In this document: one piece after another, positions 49,157 to 57,682 of the stretch
Layout of the letters: the number at the start of each line of letters is the position of its first letter
Position numbering within the stretch: position 1 is the stretch's first letter
Assembly: GCF_030252325.1 (NCBI RefSeq)
Contig: NZ_CP126981.1
Coordinates: forward strand, 3,224,001-3,288,000
Origin: Candidatus Mycobacterium wuenschmannii
GTDB lineage: Bacteria > Actinomycetota > Actinomycetes > Mycobacteriales > Mycobacteriaceae
Reading direction: 5' to 3'
Length of the DNA: 64,000 nucleotides
The notes under the pieces: model-generated
What the model was told of the DNA's origin: nothing
The model's input: the letters and a program-made list of their open reading frames with translations, nothing else
Database searches by the model: none
Program-made: the position numbers and the translations under genes

Positions 49157-52035
49157 GCCGACACGGTCGACCTGACGCGGCGTGTCGCGGACTTAGCAGC
49201 CGACTGAGGCAGTAATGGCCACCAGAACCATCGCCCCAGCAGCACCACCATGGACGGCAGCAGGAACGTCCGCACGATCAACGTGTCGAGCAGCAACCCG
49301 ATCCCGACCGTCAGACCTACCTGCTCGATGCTGAGCACCGTGCTGCCGGCCAGCGCGAACATCGTCATACCGAACACGATCCCGGCGGTCGTCACGACTC
49401 CGCCGGTCGCCGAAAACGCCCGAACGATGCCCGTGCGAATACCCGCGCCCAGCTCCTCCCGGATCCGCATCGCCAGCAGCAGGTTGTAGTCGGCGCCGAC
49501 CGCGACCAGCGCGATGAAGGCCATCGGCGCCACCGCCCAGTGCAGCGGTTTGCCGAGCAGCTGCTGACTGACCAGCACGCTGAGGCCGAGCGCCGAGGCA
49601 AACGACACGATCACCGTGCCGACCACCGCCAGCGCGGCCACCGGACTGCGCAGCATCATCGCGACGATCAGGAAGATCAGCGCCAGCGTCGCACCGACCA
49701 GGAGCACCACATCGCCGTGGACCAGGCCCTGCAGATCCCGGGTCGCGGGCCCGACCCCGGCCAGGCCGACCGACGTCGGCGTCACGGTGCCCTCCTTGGT
49801 CGCCTCCGCGACCGCGGACTGGATCTGGCGGGCACGCTGCGCGCCGTCGGCACCCCACTCCTCCCCGTCGCCGTAGACCACCAGATACGTCACGCGGCCA
49901 TCGCGCGAGACCAGGTCGTTCAGGGCGGCCCGAAACCGGGGATCGGACAGCGCGCGGTCCGGCAGATAGAAACCACCCGCGGCGCTGCCCCGGAATCCGG
50001 CGTCGAGTTCACGCAGATAGTCCGACACCTGGCGCACCTGTGGGCCGATCGAGTCGGTGAGACCGCGCAGTTCGGTGCTCGCCGCCCTGGCTTGACCCAG
50101 CACATCGCGCATCGACTGCAGGGCCAGCGGCATTTGCCCAAACGAGGTCGTGGTCGCACGCGCTCCTGACCTGAGTTTGTCTGCGCCGCTAGCTAGTTCG
50201 CCCGAACTCTGGATGACGGAGTCGACGGGCTGCACGACTTTGGACACCAGCGCGCAGATCACGTTGTCGGGGCAGTTCGGTGTGGCGTTGACGAAGTTGC
50301 GCAGCGGCGTCAGATAGCCCGACATGGTTTCGACGTTGTCTCGGATACCGCCGATACCCGCGCGCATATCGTCTGCGCCCGAACCGATCTCACGAAGGCC
50401 GCCGGCGCTACCCTGCATGCCGCGATTGAGCTGGTCCACTGCGGATGTCATTTGCGCGAGGATCGCGTCCAGATCACCCACTCGCCGGAGTCGCCGCACG
50501 ACGTCGTCGATCTGATCACCGAACCGCTGGCCGATCACACCGGCCTGATAGCTCAGCGTGGCTTCGTCGGGAACGGTACCGGCCGGCCTGCTGGCCGACT
50601 GCACCATGCGGACGCCGGGAATTGCCATGACCTGCCGGGTGATTCGCTCGACCGCGATCAGGCCGGCGGAGTTGCGCAGGTCGTGGTCGGTTTCGACCGT
50701 CACGATGTCGGGTAGCAGCCGATTCTGCGGAAAGTGTTGTGCCATAGCCGCGTAGCCGGCATTCGACTCGGCGTTCGCCGGGGTGGCCTCCGGCTCGTTC
50801 CATCCGGTCCGCATGCCGGCCAGCGGCAGGGTCAGGACCGCGATCAGCGCACCGCTGGCCACCAGCACCGGGCCGGGCCACCGCGCGACGACCACGCCGA
50901 TGCGCCGCCACCGGCGGCCGGCAGTCGATCGCCGCGGCTCGAGCATCCCACGCCGACCGGCCAGGTCGACCAAGGCCGGCGTCAGCGTCAGCGCCGCGGT
51001 CATGCTGACCAGAACCCCTATCGCGCAGGGTATTCCGGTGCTCCGAAACATACCGACCTCGGCCAGGCTCAGGCAGGCCAGCGCCGTCGACATCGTCAAC
51101 GCCGAGCCGATCACCACCGGCGCCACACCGCGATACGCGACGACGAGAGCGGTGGCCCGCTCGGTGCCGCGCCGACGGCCCTCCTGGTAGCGGCCGATCA
51201 GGAAGATCGCGTAATCGGTTCCGGCGCCGAGGATCATCGCGGCGACCAGCGCCACCGAGAACAGTGACACCTCGACCGCGCCGTGGTTGCCGAGCAGAGC
51301 GATCACCGGACGGGCGACCGCCAGCGCCAGGCCCACCGAGATCAACGGGATCGCGGCGGTGATCGTGGAGCGGTAGACGGCGAACAGCAGCAGCATGATC
51401 ACCAGGACGGTTGCCGCGGTGATCAGCAGCATCTGATGATCGATGGCGGCGAACTCGTCGGTGAGAGTCCCGCCCGGGCCGGTGACGTAGACGCGCAGTC
51501 CCGGAGGCGGATCGAGCCGGTGCACGGTGGCCCGCACGACGTCGACCGAGGCGGCCGCCTCCGCCGTGCCCAGCATCCCGGACAACCGGATCATGAGGTC
51601 GGCCGCCCGTCCGTCGCGGCTTTCGGCGGCCGACTTGGTGATCGGATCCGCCCACAGGTCGGTGACCGCGTAGACGTGCTGGGTGTCGGCGCGTAACGCC
51701 GTCACCAATGTGTCGTAGTACTGGCGGTCGACCGGTTGCAACGGTCGACCGCGTTTCAGCACAACGTAATCCAGGTTGTTGCTGGGCGCACCGCCGAACA
51801 GCTCCGCGGACCGCTTCGCCGCGACCGCGCTGGCCGCCTCGGTCGGCATGAAGGACCGGGCGTGCGCGGCGACGACCCGTTCCAGCTGTGGCACCGCCAG
51901 GTTGGCCACCGCGGCCACCGCGATCCAGCCCAGCACGACCAGCACGGCATAGCGACTACTGAACCTCGCCAGTCGTGCGAAGGGGTCGCTGAAATCAAAA
52001 CCGATTCCGGCCTTTTCGGCGCTGCGCCACGTCAT
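49153..52035 (-). CDS. MmpL-family RND lipid transporter
   Basis: A 960-residue MMPL/RND transporter with two halves, each one helix plus a periplasmic porter domain plus five helices. The proton-relay Asp-Tyr pairs are in GAGTDYAIFLIGRYQEGRRRG and ALVAVGADYNLLLAMRIREE. The second porter domain has a coiled segment (DQLNRGMQGSAGGLREIGSGADDMRAGI). MmpL proteins export cell-envelope lipids or siderophores. I start it at the ATG at 52035 (MTWRSAEKAG). It is upstream of, and overlaps, the proline-rich membrane protein gene and is divergent from a two-component system. I do not recognise it as any numbered M. tuberculosis MmpL. Confidence 0.88.
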   Translation of the reverse strand: MTWRSAEKAGIGFDFSDPFARLARFSSRYAVLVVLGWIAVAAVANLAVPQLERVVAAHARSFMPTEAASAVAAKRSAELFGGAPSNNLDYVVLKRGRPLQPVDRQYYDTLVTALRADTQHVYAVTDLWADPITKSAAESRDGRAADLMIRLSGMLGTAEAAASVDVVRATVHRLDPPPGLRVYVTGPGGTLTDEFAAIDHQMLLITAATVLVIMLLLFAVYRSTITAAIPLISVGLALAVARPVIALLGNHGAVEVSLFSVALVAAMILGAGTDYAIFLIGRYQEGRRRGTERATALVVAYRGVAPVVIGSALTMSTALACLSLAEVGMFRSTGIPCAIGVLVSMTAALTLTPALVDLAGRRGMLEPRRSTAGRRWRRIGVVVARWPGPVLVASGALIAVLTLPLAGMRTGWNEPEATPANAESNAGYAAMAQHFPQNRLLPDIVTVETDHDLRNSAGLIAVERITRQVMAIPGVRMVQSASRPAGTVPDEATLSYQAGVIGQRFGDQIDDVVRRLRRVGDLDAILAQMTSAVDQLNRGMQGSAGGLREIGSGADDMRAGIGGIRDNVETMSGYLTPLRNFVNATPNCPDNVICALVSKVVQPVDSVIQSSGELASGADKLRSGARATTTSFGQMPLALQSMRDVLGQARAASTELRGLTDSIGPQVRQVSDYLRELDAGFRGSAAGGFYLPDRALSDPRFRAALNDLVSRDGRVTYLVVYGDGEEWGADGAQRARQIQSAVAEATKEGTVTPTSVGLAGVGPATRDLQGLVHGDVVLLVGATLALIFLIVAMMLRSPVAALAVVGTVIVSFASALGLSVLVSQQLLGKPLHWAVAPMAFIALVAVGADYNLLLAMRIREELGAGIRTGIVRAFSATGGVVTTAGIVFGMTMFALAGSTVLSIEQVGLTVGIGLLLDTLIVRTFLLPSMVVLLGRWFWWPLLPQSAAKSATRRVRSTVSA

Positions 52036-52168
52036 CAGGATGACGCTAGGGACGCGCGGCGGTCCCGGCATCGTGCCGCGGTTCGAACTACCCGCTCCTA
52101 CCGGAGTCGCACGCGCTTTACGACCACAGCAGGATGTCGGCGACGGCACATCCTTCTACGATGATCCG

Positions 52169-53365
52169 GTGACTCGGGCAGTCGAGTATGCGCGCAGCTG
52201 GTTCCGGAGCCGCGAGGGGCTGATTCCGGACCAGTATTCGTGGCTGTTCGTGATGATGATCCAAGCCTGCCTGGTGCTCACGTTGATCGGGTCGACCCTG
52301 CAGCGCGACCGGGCCGACCTGCCGGTCTCCGCCGCTGCCGCGTCGCTGGCACTCGTCCAACTGGCGCTGTTCGTCGTCGCCGCGGTCAGGATCAGCCCAC
52401 CGCTGGTGGGCGTGACGTGGTGGGCATCGAGCGCGCTGCTGCTGTTCGCCACGTCGACGCCGATCAGCGTGGACCTCGCGCCGCTGCTACTGGTGCTGAT
52501 GGTCGGGTGCGTCGCATCGCTGACCCGACAACGTTGGGCTGCAGCATCTTTCGTGGCCGCGGTGGCGTTGCTCGCGGCCGCCACGGCAACCCACCGGCTC
52601 GACGGGGTGGCGCTGTACCTTGGCTTTGTCGCGTTGGGCTGGTTGATGGGCTACCAGATGCGGCGGCAACACCAGCTACTGGTGAGCCAGCGCGAACTGC
52701 AGGCCGATCTGGCCGAGCACGCCGCTGCCGACGAACGGCGGCGCATCGCGCGCGAGGTCCACGACGTGATCGCGCACTCGCTGTCGGTGACCATGCTGCA
52801 TGTCACCGGGGCGCGGCATGCGCTGCAACAGGACGGTGACATCGACGACGCGGTCGGCGCGCTGGTCGACGCCGAACGCCTGGGCCGCCAGGCGATGGCC
52901 GACATCAGGCGCACGGTCGACCTGCTCGAGGCGAGCCCGACAAGGCTTGCGCCCGAGCCGGGCGTCGCCGACATCCCCGGTCTGGTAGACGATTTCGTCT
53001 CGGCCGGGCTGCCCGTCACACTTCGTAGCGAAGGGCAGACCGAGCAGGTCTCGGCCGCGGTCGGCCTGGCGCTCTACCGCATCGCACAGGAGTCGCTGGC
53101 CAACATCGCCAAGCACGCGGCCACCTCCACAACCGATGTCGGACTGTCGATTTCGTCGACGAGCGCGTCACTGACGGTGATCAACGAGGCACCGGCGCCC
53201 GAGCCGGTGGCGCTGTCCCAGCACGATGGCCGCGGCCTGGTCGGAATGCGGCAGCGGGTCGAACTGCTCGGTGGCGTCCTCGACGCCGGCCCGTGCCGCC
53301 AGGGCTGGTCGGTGCGGGCGGAAATACCTCTGGGCGAGGCGAATTCGTGGCGGTGCGGCCGCTGA
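52169..53365 (+). CDS. NarL-type sensor histidine kinase
   Basis: A 398-residue kinase. Five or six membrane helices (residues 23-160) form an intramembrane sensor without a large extracellular domain. A HisKA_3 dimerisation helix with phospho-acceptor His198 (RREVHDVIAHSLSVTML as REVHDVIAHS) and a HATPase domain with GRGLVGMRQRVELLGG follow. It should phosphorylate the response regulator encoded one base after its stop. I use the GTG at 52169 because the longer frame overlaps the divergent MmpL promoter region. Likely senses envelope or membrane state. Confidence 0.88.
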   Translation: MTRAVEYARSWFRSREGLIPDQYSWLFVMMIQACLVLTLIGSTLQRDRADLPVSAAAASLALVQLALFVVAAVRISPPLVGVTWWASSALLLFATSTPISVDLAPLLLVLMVGCVASLTRQRWAAASFVAAVALLAAATATHRLDGVALYLGFVALGWLMGYQMRRQHQLLVSQRELQADLAEHAAADERRRIAREVHDVIAHSLSVTMLHVTGARHALQQDGDIDDAVGALVDAERLGRQAMADIRRTVDLLEASPTRLAPEPGVADIPGLVDDFVSAGLPVTLRSEGQTEQVSAAVGLALYRIAQESLANIAKHAATSTTDVGLSISSTSASLTVINEAPAPEPVALSQHDGRGLVGMRQRVELLGGVLDAGPCRQGWSVRAEIPLGEANSWRCGR

Positions 53366-53366
53366 C

Positions 53367-54026
53367 ATGGGTACCCCTGACATCGCAGTACTGCTGGTCG
53401 ACGACCAGGAACTGGTCCGTTCCGGGCTGCGGCGGATCCTGCGCCGCAAGGACGGATTCGTCATCGTTGCCGAATGCGGCGACGGCGACGAGGTCCCGGA
53501 TGCCGTTGCCCGGCACCGGCCCGACGTGGTGGTGATGGACCTGCGGATGAAGCGGGTCGACGGCATCGAGGCGACGCGCAGGCTCACCGCGGCGGGGTCG
53601 CCCCCGGTTTTGGCGCTGACCACCTTCAACGACGACGAATTGCTGTCCGGCGCGCTGCGGGCGGGCGCGTCCGGGTTCGTGCTCAAGGACTCCTCGGCCG
53701 AGGAGTTGATCCGGGCCGTGCGCGCGGTCGCCGAGGGCGACAGCTACCTCGACCAGGCGGTCACGTCGCGGGTGCTGAGCACCTATCGCCGGGTGGCCGG
53801 TGAGCACTCGACCGTCGACGTGGCCGAGGTGACCGCCAGGGAGCGTGCCGTGCTTCGCCTGATTGGCTTGGGCCGCAACAACACTGAGATCGCCGACGAA
53901 CTGTGCATCTCGGAGCTGACCGTCAAGAGCCACATCGGCCGGATCTTCGTCAAACTGCAGCTGCGCGATCGCTCGGCGGCGATCGTCTATGCCTACGATC
54001 ACGGCCTCGTCGCACCGAAGATGTAG
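53367..54026 (+). CDS. NarL/FixJ-family response regulator
   Basis: A 219-residue regulator. The receiver domain has phospho-acceptor Asp58 (VVVMDLRMKRVDG) with VDDQ acid pair near 12 and Lys in VLKDSSAEEL. The C-terminal LuxR-type HTH is TARERAVLRLIGLGRNNTEIADELCISELTVKSHIGRIFVKLQLRDR. It starts one base after the kinase stop. Plausible targets are the divergent mmpL promoter and the secreted hydrolase that follows 41 bp downstream. Confidence 0.9.
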   Translation: MGTPDIAVLLVDDQELVRSGLRRILRRKDGFVIVAECGDGDEVPDAVARHRPDVVVMDLRMKRVDGIEATRRLTAAGSPPVLALTTFNDDELLSGALRAGASGFVLKDSSAEELIRAVRAVAEGDSYLDQAVTSRVLSTYRRVAGEHSTVDVAEVTARERAVLRLIGLGRNNTEIADELCISELTVKSHIGRIFVKLQLRDRSAAIVYAYDHGLVAPKM

Positions 54027-54067
54027 AACTCCCCAAATCGCGCCTGAACTTCAGATAAGAAGTTTCT

Positions 54068-55033
54068 ATGAACGCGCCCCGGAAGCTCAGGAAATTCGCC
54101 GCCGTCGGCCTGCTGACCGGCGTCGCCGGCCTGCTCGCCAGTCAGGCCGCTCGCGCCGACGACACGCTGCTCGGCCCGCTGGCCTACAGCGACACCGCGC
54201 TCATCCTCGGTGGAACCACCGAGCCGACGCCGTCGACCGAGTTCGCCCAGGCCGTCGAGAACCTGTACCTGCATCCGCTCGGCTTCGACGGCGGCGCGAT
54301 GTCTTCCACGGTCTGCGACATGATCGCGACCGACCCGTGCAGCGCGCCGCTGCAGGTGCTGACGACGCCGGAACTGATCCAGCAGGGGCCGAGCAGCCTC
54401 ACCGCCGCCGACGACGTCGTTCTCGCCGTGGAGCACGAACTCCAGGTCGGCGCTTTCGATGCCGACCATCCGCTGACGATCTTCGGCTACTCGCAGAGCG
54501 CCACCGCGGAGTCCATCGCGATGGCGCAACTACAAGCCGACGGCATTCCCACCGAGGATCTGCACTTCGTGTTCATCGGCGACCCGTCACTGGCCGAGAC
54601 CGGCGTGTGGCCCAACCTGGTCGCCGACCTGGAACCGCTGTTCGGGACCAGTTTCACCCACACCCTGCTGACCGCCTTCGGGTTCGACGGCGTCCTCGGC
54701 AACGTCACGCCGGACGACATCTACCCGACGACGATCTACACCCTGGACGGCGACGGGGTCGCCGACTTCCAAAACGTTTGGGACCAAAACGGCATACTCG
54801 GACCGCTGTACGGCCTGTTCGTCCCCCACGTCGAATACCTGGGTATGACGCCCGAGGAGATCGCAGCCGGGGTCACGACGTTCGACCACATGATCACCAA
54901 CATCGACATCCCCGACACCTTCAACGACGCCGCGGCGTGGCTCAGCGCGGTGTTCGAGCACGGCGCGGCCGACAGCGGGCTCCTGGAGAGCGTGTTCAAC
55001 TCCCTGGAGCTCTACCTGACCAACTCGTTCTAG
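54068..55033 (+). CDS. Secreted PE-PPE-domain alpha/beta hydrolase or acyltransferase
   Basis: A 321-residue exported protein. A signal peptide (residues 1-30, ending AARA) precedes a PE-PPE serine-hydrolase domain. The nucleophile Ser142 is in GYSQS, with Asp233 (DGVADF) and His254 (VPHVEYLG) completing a likely triad. PE-PPE-domain proteins include esterases and, next to MmpL8 and MmpL10, the acyltransferases Chp1 and Chp2 that finish trehalose lipids outside the membrane. It lies 41 bp after the response regulator gene. Its end overlaps canB by three bases. Confidence 0.87.
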   Translation: MNAPRKLRKFAAVGLLTGVAGLLASQAARADDTLLGPLAYSDTALILGGTTEPTPSTEFAQAVENLYLHPLGFDGGAMSSTVCDMIATDPCSAPLQVLTTPELIQQGPSSLTAADDVVLAVEHELQVGAFDADHPLTIFGYSQSATAESIAMAQLQADGIPTEDLHFVFIGDPSLAETGVWPNLVADLEPLFGTSFTHTLLTAFGFDGVLGNVTPDDIYPTTIYTLDGDGVADFQNVWDQNGILGPLYGLFVPHVEYLGMTPEEIAAGVTTFDHMITNIDIPDTFNDAAAWLSAVFEHGAADSGLLESVFNSLELYLTNSF

Positions 55034-55659
55034 ACGTCGACCTTGTCGCCGACGTCGCCGATGATGTTGCGGATCACCACGCGCCCGTCCGCGAGGTGAT
55101 AGGTGGCGCCGACGATCGCCAGGTCGCCGGCGGCAACCGCGGCGGCGATGGCCGACGAACGCTCGACCAGTTGCGTGCCGGTCTCCACCACGTGGCGCGC
55201 CTCGAACTCGTCGGCCCGGCTGAGGCCTTCGCGGCGGCCGAGCAGGATCGACGGTGCGACGCGCTCGACCAGGTCGCGCACGTAGCCACCGGGCAGCGCG
55301 CCGTCGTCGAGCGCGGCGAGCGTCGCCTTGACCGCGCCGCAGCTGTCATGGCCGAGAATGACGATCACCGAGACGCCCAGCGCGCCCACCGCGAATTCCA
55401 GCGACCCCAGCACCGACGAGTCGATGACGTGGCCGGCCGTCCGCACCACGAACATGTCCCCGAGACCCTGGTCGAAGATGAGCTCCGCGGCCACCCGGCT
55501 GTCGCCGCAGCCGAACAGCGCCGTCGTGGGCTTCTGCCCCTTGGCCAGGCTGGCCCGGTGCTGGATGCTCTGGCTCGGGTGTTCGGGCTGGCCGGCGACG
55601 AAGCGCTCGTTACCCTCTTTGAGTGCTTTCCACGCAGTCACGGGATCGGTATTCGGCAT
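55030..55659 (-). CDS. canB: Beta-class carbonic anhydrase
   Basis: A 209-residue beta-carbonic anhydrase. The zinc ligands are Cys (FGCGDSRVAAE), His and Cys (GHDSCGAVKATL), with the catalytic Asp-Arg pair in GDSR. It interconverts CO2 and bicarbonate. The ATG at 55659 (MPNTDPVTAWKALKEGNERFVAG) corresponds to the M. tuberculosis Rv3588c start; an ATG three codons upstream is possible. It is divergent from mutY with only 25 bp between. Confidence 0.92.
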   Translation of the reverse strand: MPNTDPVTAWKALKEGNERFVAGQPEHPSQSIQHRASLAKGQKPTTALFGCGDSRVAAELIFDQGLGDMFVVRTAGHVIDSSVLGSLEFAVGALGVSVIVILGHDSCGAVKATLAALDDGALPGGYVRDLVERVAPSILLGRREGLSRADEFEARHVVETGTQLVERSSAIAAAVAAGDLAIVGATYHLADGRVVIRNIIGDVGDKVDV

Positions 55660-55684
55660 GGCGCTCATTGTGCCGTAGTCGGCC

Positions 55685-56566
55685 GTGACGCTCGTGGTAA
55701 CGCATAGTGAACTCTTGGACTGGTACGCCCGGTCCGGTCGCGATCTGCCGTGGCGAAAGCCCGATGTGACGCCGTGGCAAATCATGGTTAGTGAATTCAT
55801 GCTGCAGCAAACACCGGTATCGCGGGTCGAGCCGATCTGGCTGGACTGGATCGCGCGTTGGCCGACTCCCTCGGCGACGGCCGCGGCCACCTCGGCCGAC
55901 GTGGTGCGGGCCTGGGGCAAGCTCGGCTACCCGCGGCGGGCCAAGCGACTGCACGAGTGCGCGATCGCAATCGCGCGCGATCACGGCGACCAGGTTCCCG
56001 ACGACGTTGAGACCCTGCTCACGCTGCCCGGCGTAGGCGCATATACCGCCCGAGCGATGGCGTGCTTCGCCTATCAGCAGTCGGTGCCGGTGGTCGACAC
56101 CAACGTGCGCCGGGTGGTGGCCCGCGTGGTGCACGGTAAGGCCGATGCGGGGCCGGCGTCAGCGACCCGCGACCACGCCGACGTCTCGGCACTGCTGCCC
56201 AATGACGCCACGGCGCATGTCTTTTCGGCCGCACTGATGGAACTGGGCGCCACGGTGTGCACAGCCCGCAGCCCCAAGTGCGGGATCTGCCCGCTGAGCG
56301 TTTGCCAATGGCGATCGGCCGGCTTCCCGCCATCGGAGGGCCCGGCCCGCAAGCCCCAGGGTTATGCGGGCACCGACCGACAGGTGCGCGGGCGACTGAT
56401 GGATGTGTTGCGCGACAACGACTTACCGGTCACCCGGGATCAACTCGACATCGTCTGGCTACGCGATACGGTGCAGCGTGACCGGGCCCTGGAGTCGCTG
56501 CTCGCCGACGGCCTGGTGGCCAGGACCAGCGACGGGCGCTACGCACTGGCCGGCGAAGAGGGCTAG
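55685..56566 (+). CDS. mutY: A/G-specific adenine DNA glycosylase
   Basis: A 293-residue MutY. The catalytic Glu37 is in VSEFMLQQTPVSRV, the HhH motif is LPGVGAYTARAMACFAYQQSVPVVDTNVRRVVARV with Asp138, and the [4Fe-4S] loop is CTARSPKCGICPLSVC. The last cysteine spacing is four residues rather than the five of E. coli. The C-terminal part is a short winged-helix-like segment; a full NUDIX-like 8-oxoG domain is not evident. It removes adenine opposite 8-oxoguanine. It starts with GTG at 55685 and converges on a hydrolase gene with a three-base overlap. Confidence 0.92.
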   Translation: MTLVVTHSELLDWYARSGRDLPWRKPDVTPWQIMVSEFMLQQTPVSRVEPIWLDWIARWPTPSATAAATSADVVRAWGKLGYPRRAKRLHECAIAIARDHGDQVPDDVETLLTLPGVGAYTARAMACFAYQQSVPVVDTNVRRVVARVVHGKADAGPASATRDHADVSALLPNDATAHVFSAALMELGATVCTARSPKCGICPLSVCQWRSAGFPPSEGPARKPQGYAGTDRQVRGRLMDVLRDNDLPVTRDQLDIVWLRDTVQRDRALESLLADGLVARTSDGRYALAGEEG

Positions 56567-57315
56567 GCCAGGAACCTCTCGACCGCCTCTCGGTAGACGT
56601 CCGGCGCGTCGTCGTGCACCAGATGCCCGGCCTCGGGTACGCGCAAATAGGTTGTGCGGTAACCGTTCTCGCTCATCTGCGCCATCTGCCCTTGGGGCGC
56701 CACCGAGTTGCCCGCCTCGACCAGCAGCGCGGGTGCCCGCACCGCCCGCCATTGCGACCAATAGTCGCGGGTGCCCCACTGTGCGGCGATCTCGACCCAC
56801 CGGGCCATCTGCCCGTGCAGCCGCCACCCCGTTTCGGTCCGGTCGAAGGCCTCGAGGAAATACCGGCCCGCGATGTCGCCGAATTCGGCCAGCACCTGCT
56901 CGGCGGACTCGAACTCGACCGGCAGGCTGTGCAGCCAGGGTTCCCACGGCCCGGTGGTGCGGCCGCGGAAATCCGGCGCCATGTCCTCGACGACCAGAGC
57001 CGAGACGAGCTCCGGTCGCTCGGCGGCGAGGCACCACGAGTGCAGGCCGCCCATCGAATGCCCGACCAGCCGGGCCGGGCGGCCCAGCGAGGCGACGGCG
57101 GCACCGAGGTCGGATACGAAGCGCTCGGTGCTGACCGGAAACGGGTCCTCGACGTCACGGCCTCGATGCCAGGGGGCGTCATAGGTGTAGACAGCGCCCA
57201 GCCGGGTCAGCCACGGCAGCTGGCGCGACCAGGTGCTGCCGCGGCCCATCAGGCCGTGTACCAGAACCACCGGTTCACCGTGCCCACCGCGACGGGTGAG
57301 CAGATCAGCGGCCAT
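56563..57315 (-). CDS. Alpha/beta hydrolase, Rv3591c-like
   Basis: A 250-residue alpha/beta hydrolase. The oxyanion loop is VLVHGLMGRGSTWS, the nucleophile Ser is in LVGHSMGGLHSW, an acid is likely in LLVEAGNS, and the catalytic His in VPEAGHLVHDDAP. It resembles Rv3591c, between mutY and mhuD. No substrate can be inferred; the family covers esterases, lipases and epoxide-type hydrolases. Confidence 0.87.
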   Translation of the reverse strand: MAADLLTRRGGHGEPVVLVHGLMGRGSTWSRQLPWLTRLGAVYTYDAPWHRGRDVEDPFPVSTERFVSDLGAAVASLGRPARLVGHSMGGLHSWCLAAERPELVSALVVEDMAPDFRGRTTGPWEPWLHSLPVEFESAEQVLAEFGDIAGRYFLEAFDRTETGWRLHGQMARWVEIAAQWGTRDYWSQWRAVRAPALLVEAGNSVAPQGQMAQMSENGYRTTYLRVPEAGHLVHDDAPDVYREAVERFLA

Positions 57316-57370
57316 CCGCCTATCTTCGCGCGCTTTGGGTCACCGCTGGCACGCGCGGTAGCCTTTGCCA

Positions 57371-57682
57371 ATGCCAGTGGTGAAGATCAACGCAATCGAG
57401 GTGCCCGCCGAGGCAGGCCCCGAACTGGAGAAGCGGTTCGCCCACCGTGCGCACGCCGTCGAGAACTCACCCGGTTTCCTCGGCTTTCAGCTGCTCCGCC
57501 CGATCAAGGGCGAGGACCGCTACTTCGTGGTGACCCAATGGGAATCCGAAGAGGCTTTCCAGGCGTGGGCCACCGGCCCGGCCATCGAGGCCCACGCCGG
57601 TCAGCGACAGAACCCGGTGGCAACCGGCGCGTCGCTGCTGGAGTTCGAGGTTGTGTTAGACGTTGCCGGATCCGGCCAGTAA
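57371..57682 (+). CDS. mhuD: Heme-degrading monooxygenase MhuD
   Basis: A 103-residue ABM-domain protein. With the ATG at 57371 the heme-site residues fall at Asn7 (VVKIN), Trp66 (FQAW) and His75 (AIEAH), the exact positions in M. tuberculosis MhuD (Rv3592). It opens the heme ring to mycobilin and releases iron, without making carbon monoxide. It overlaps the downstream lpqF start by 20 bp, and nicT follows that, so heme-iron use and metal uptake genes are translationally linked here. Confidence 0.93.
   Translation: MPVVKINAIEVPAEAGPELEKRFAHRAHAVENSPGFLGFQLLRPIKGEDRYFVVTQWESEEAFQAWATGPAIEAHAGQRQNPVATGASLLEFEVVLDVAGSGQ

Noticed and set aside
52040..52168. Longer N-terminus for the histidine kinase
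   Set aside because: It occupies the whole divergent promoter gap with MmpL and lacks membrane-protein character until the GTG at 52169.
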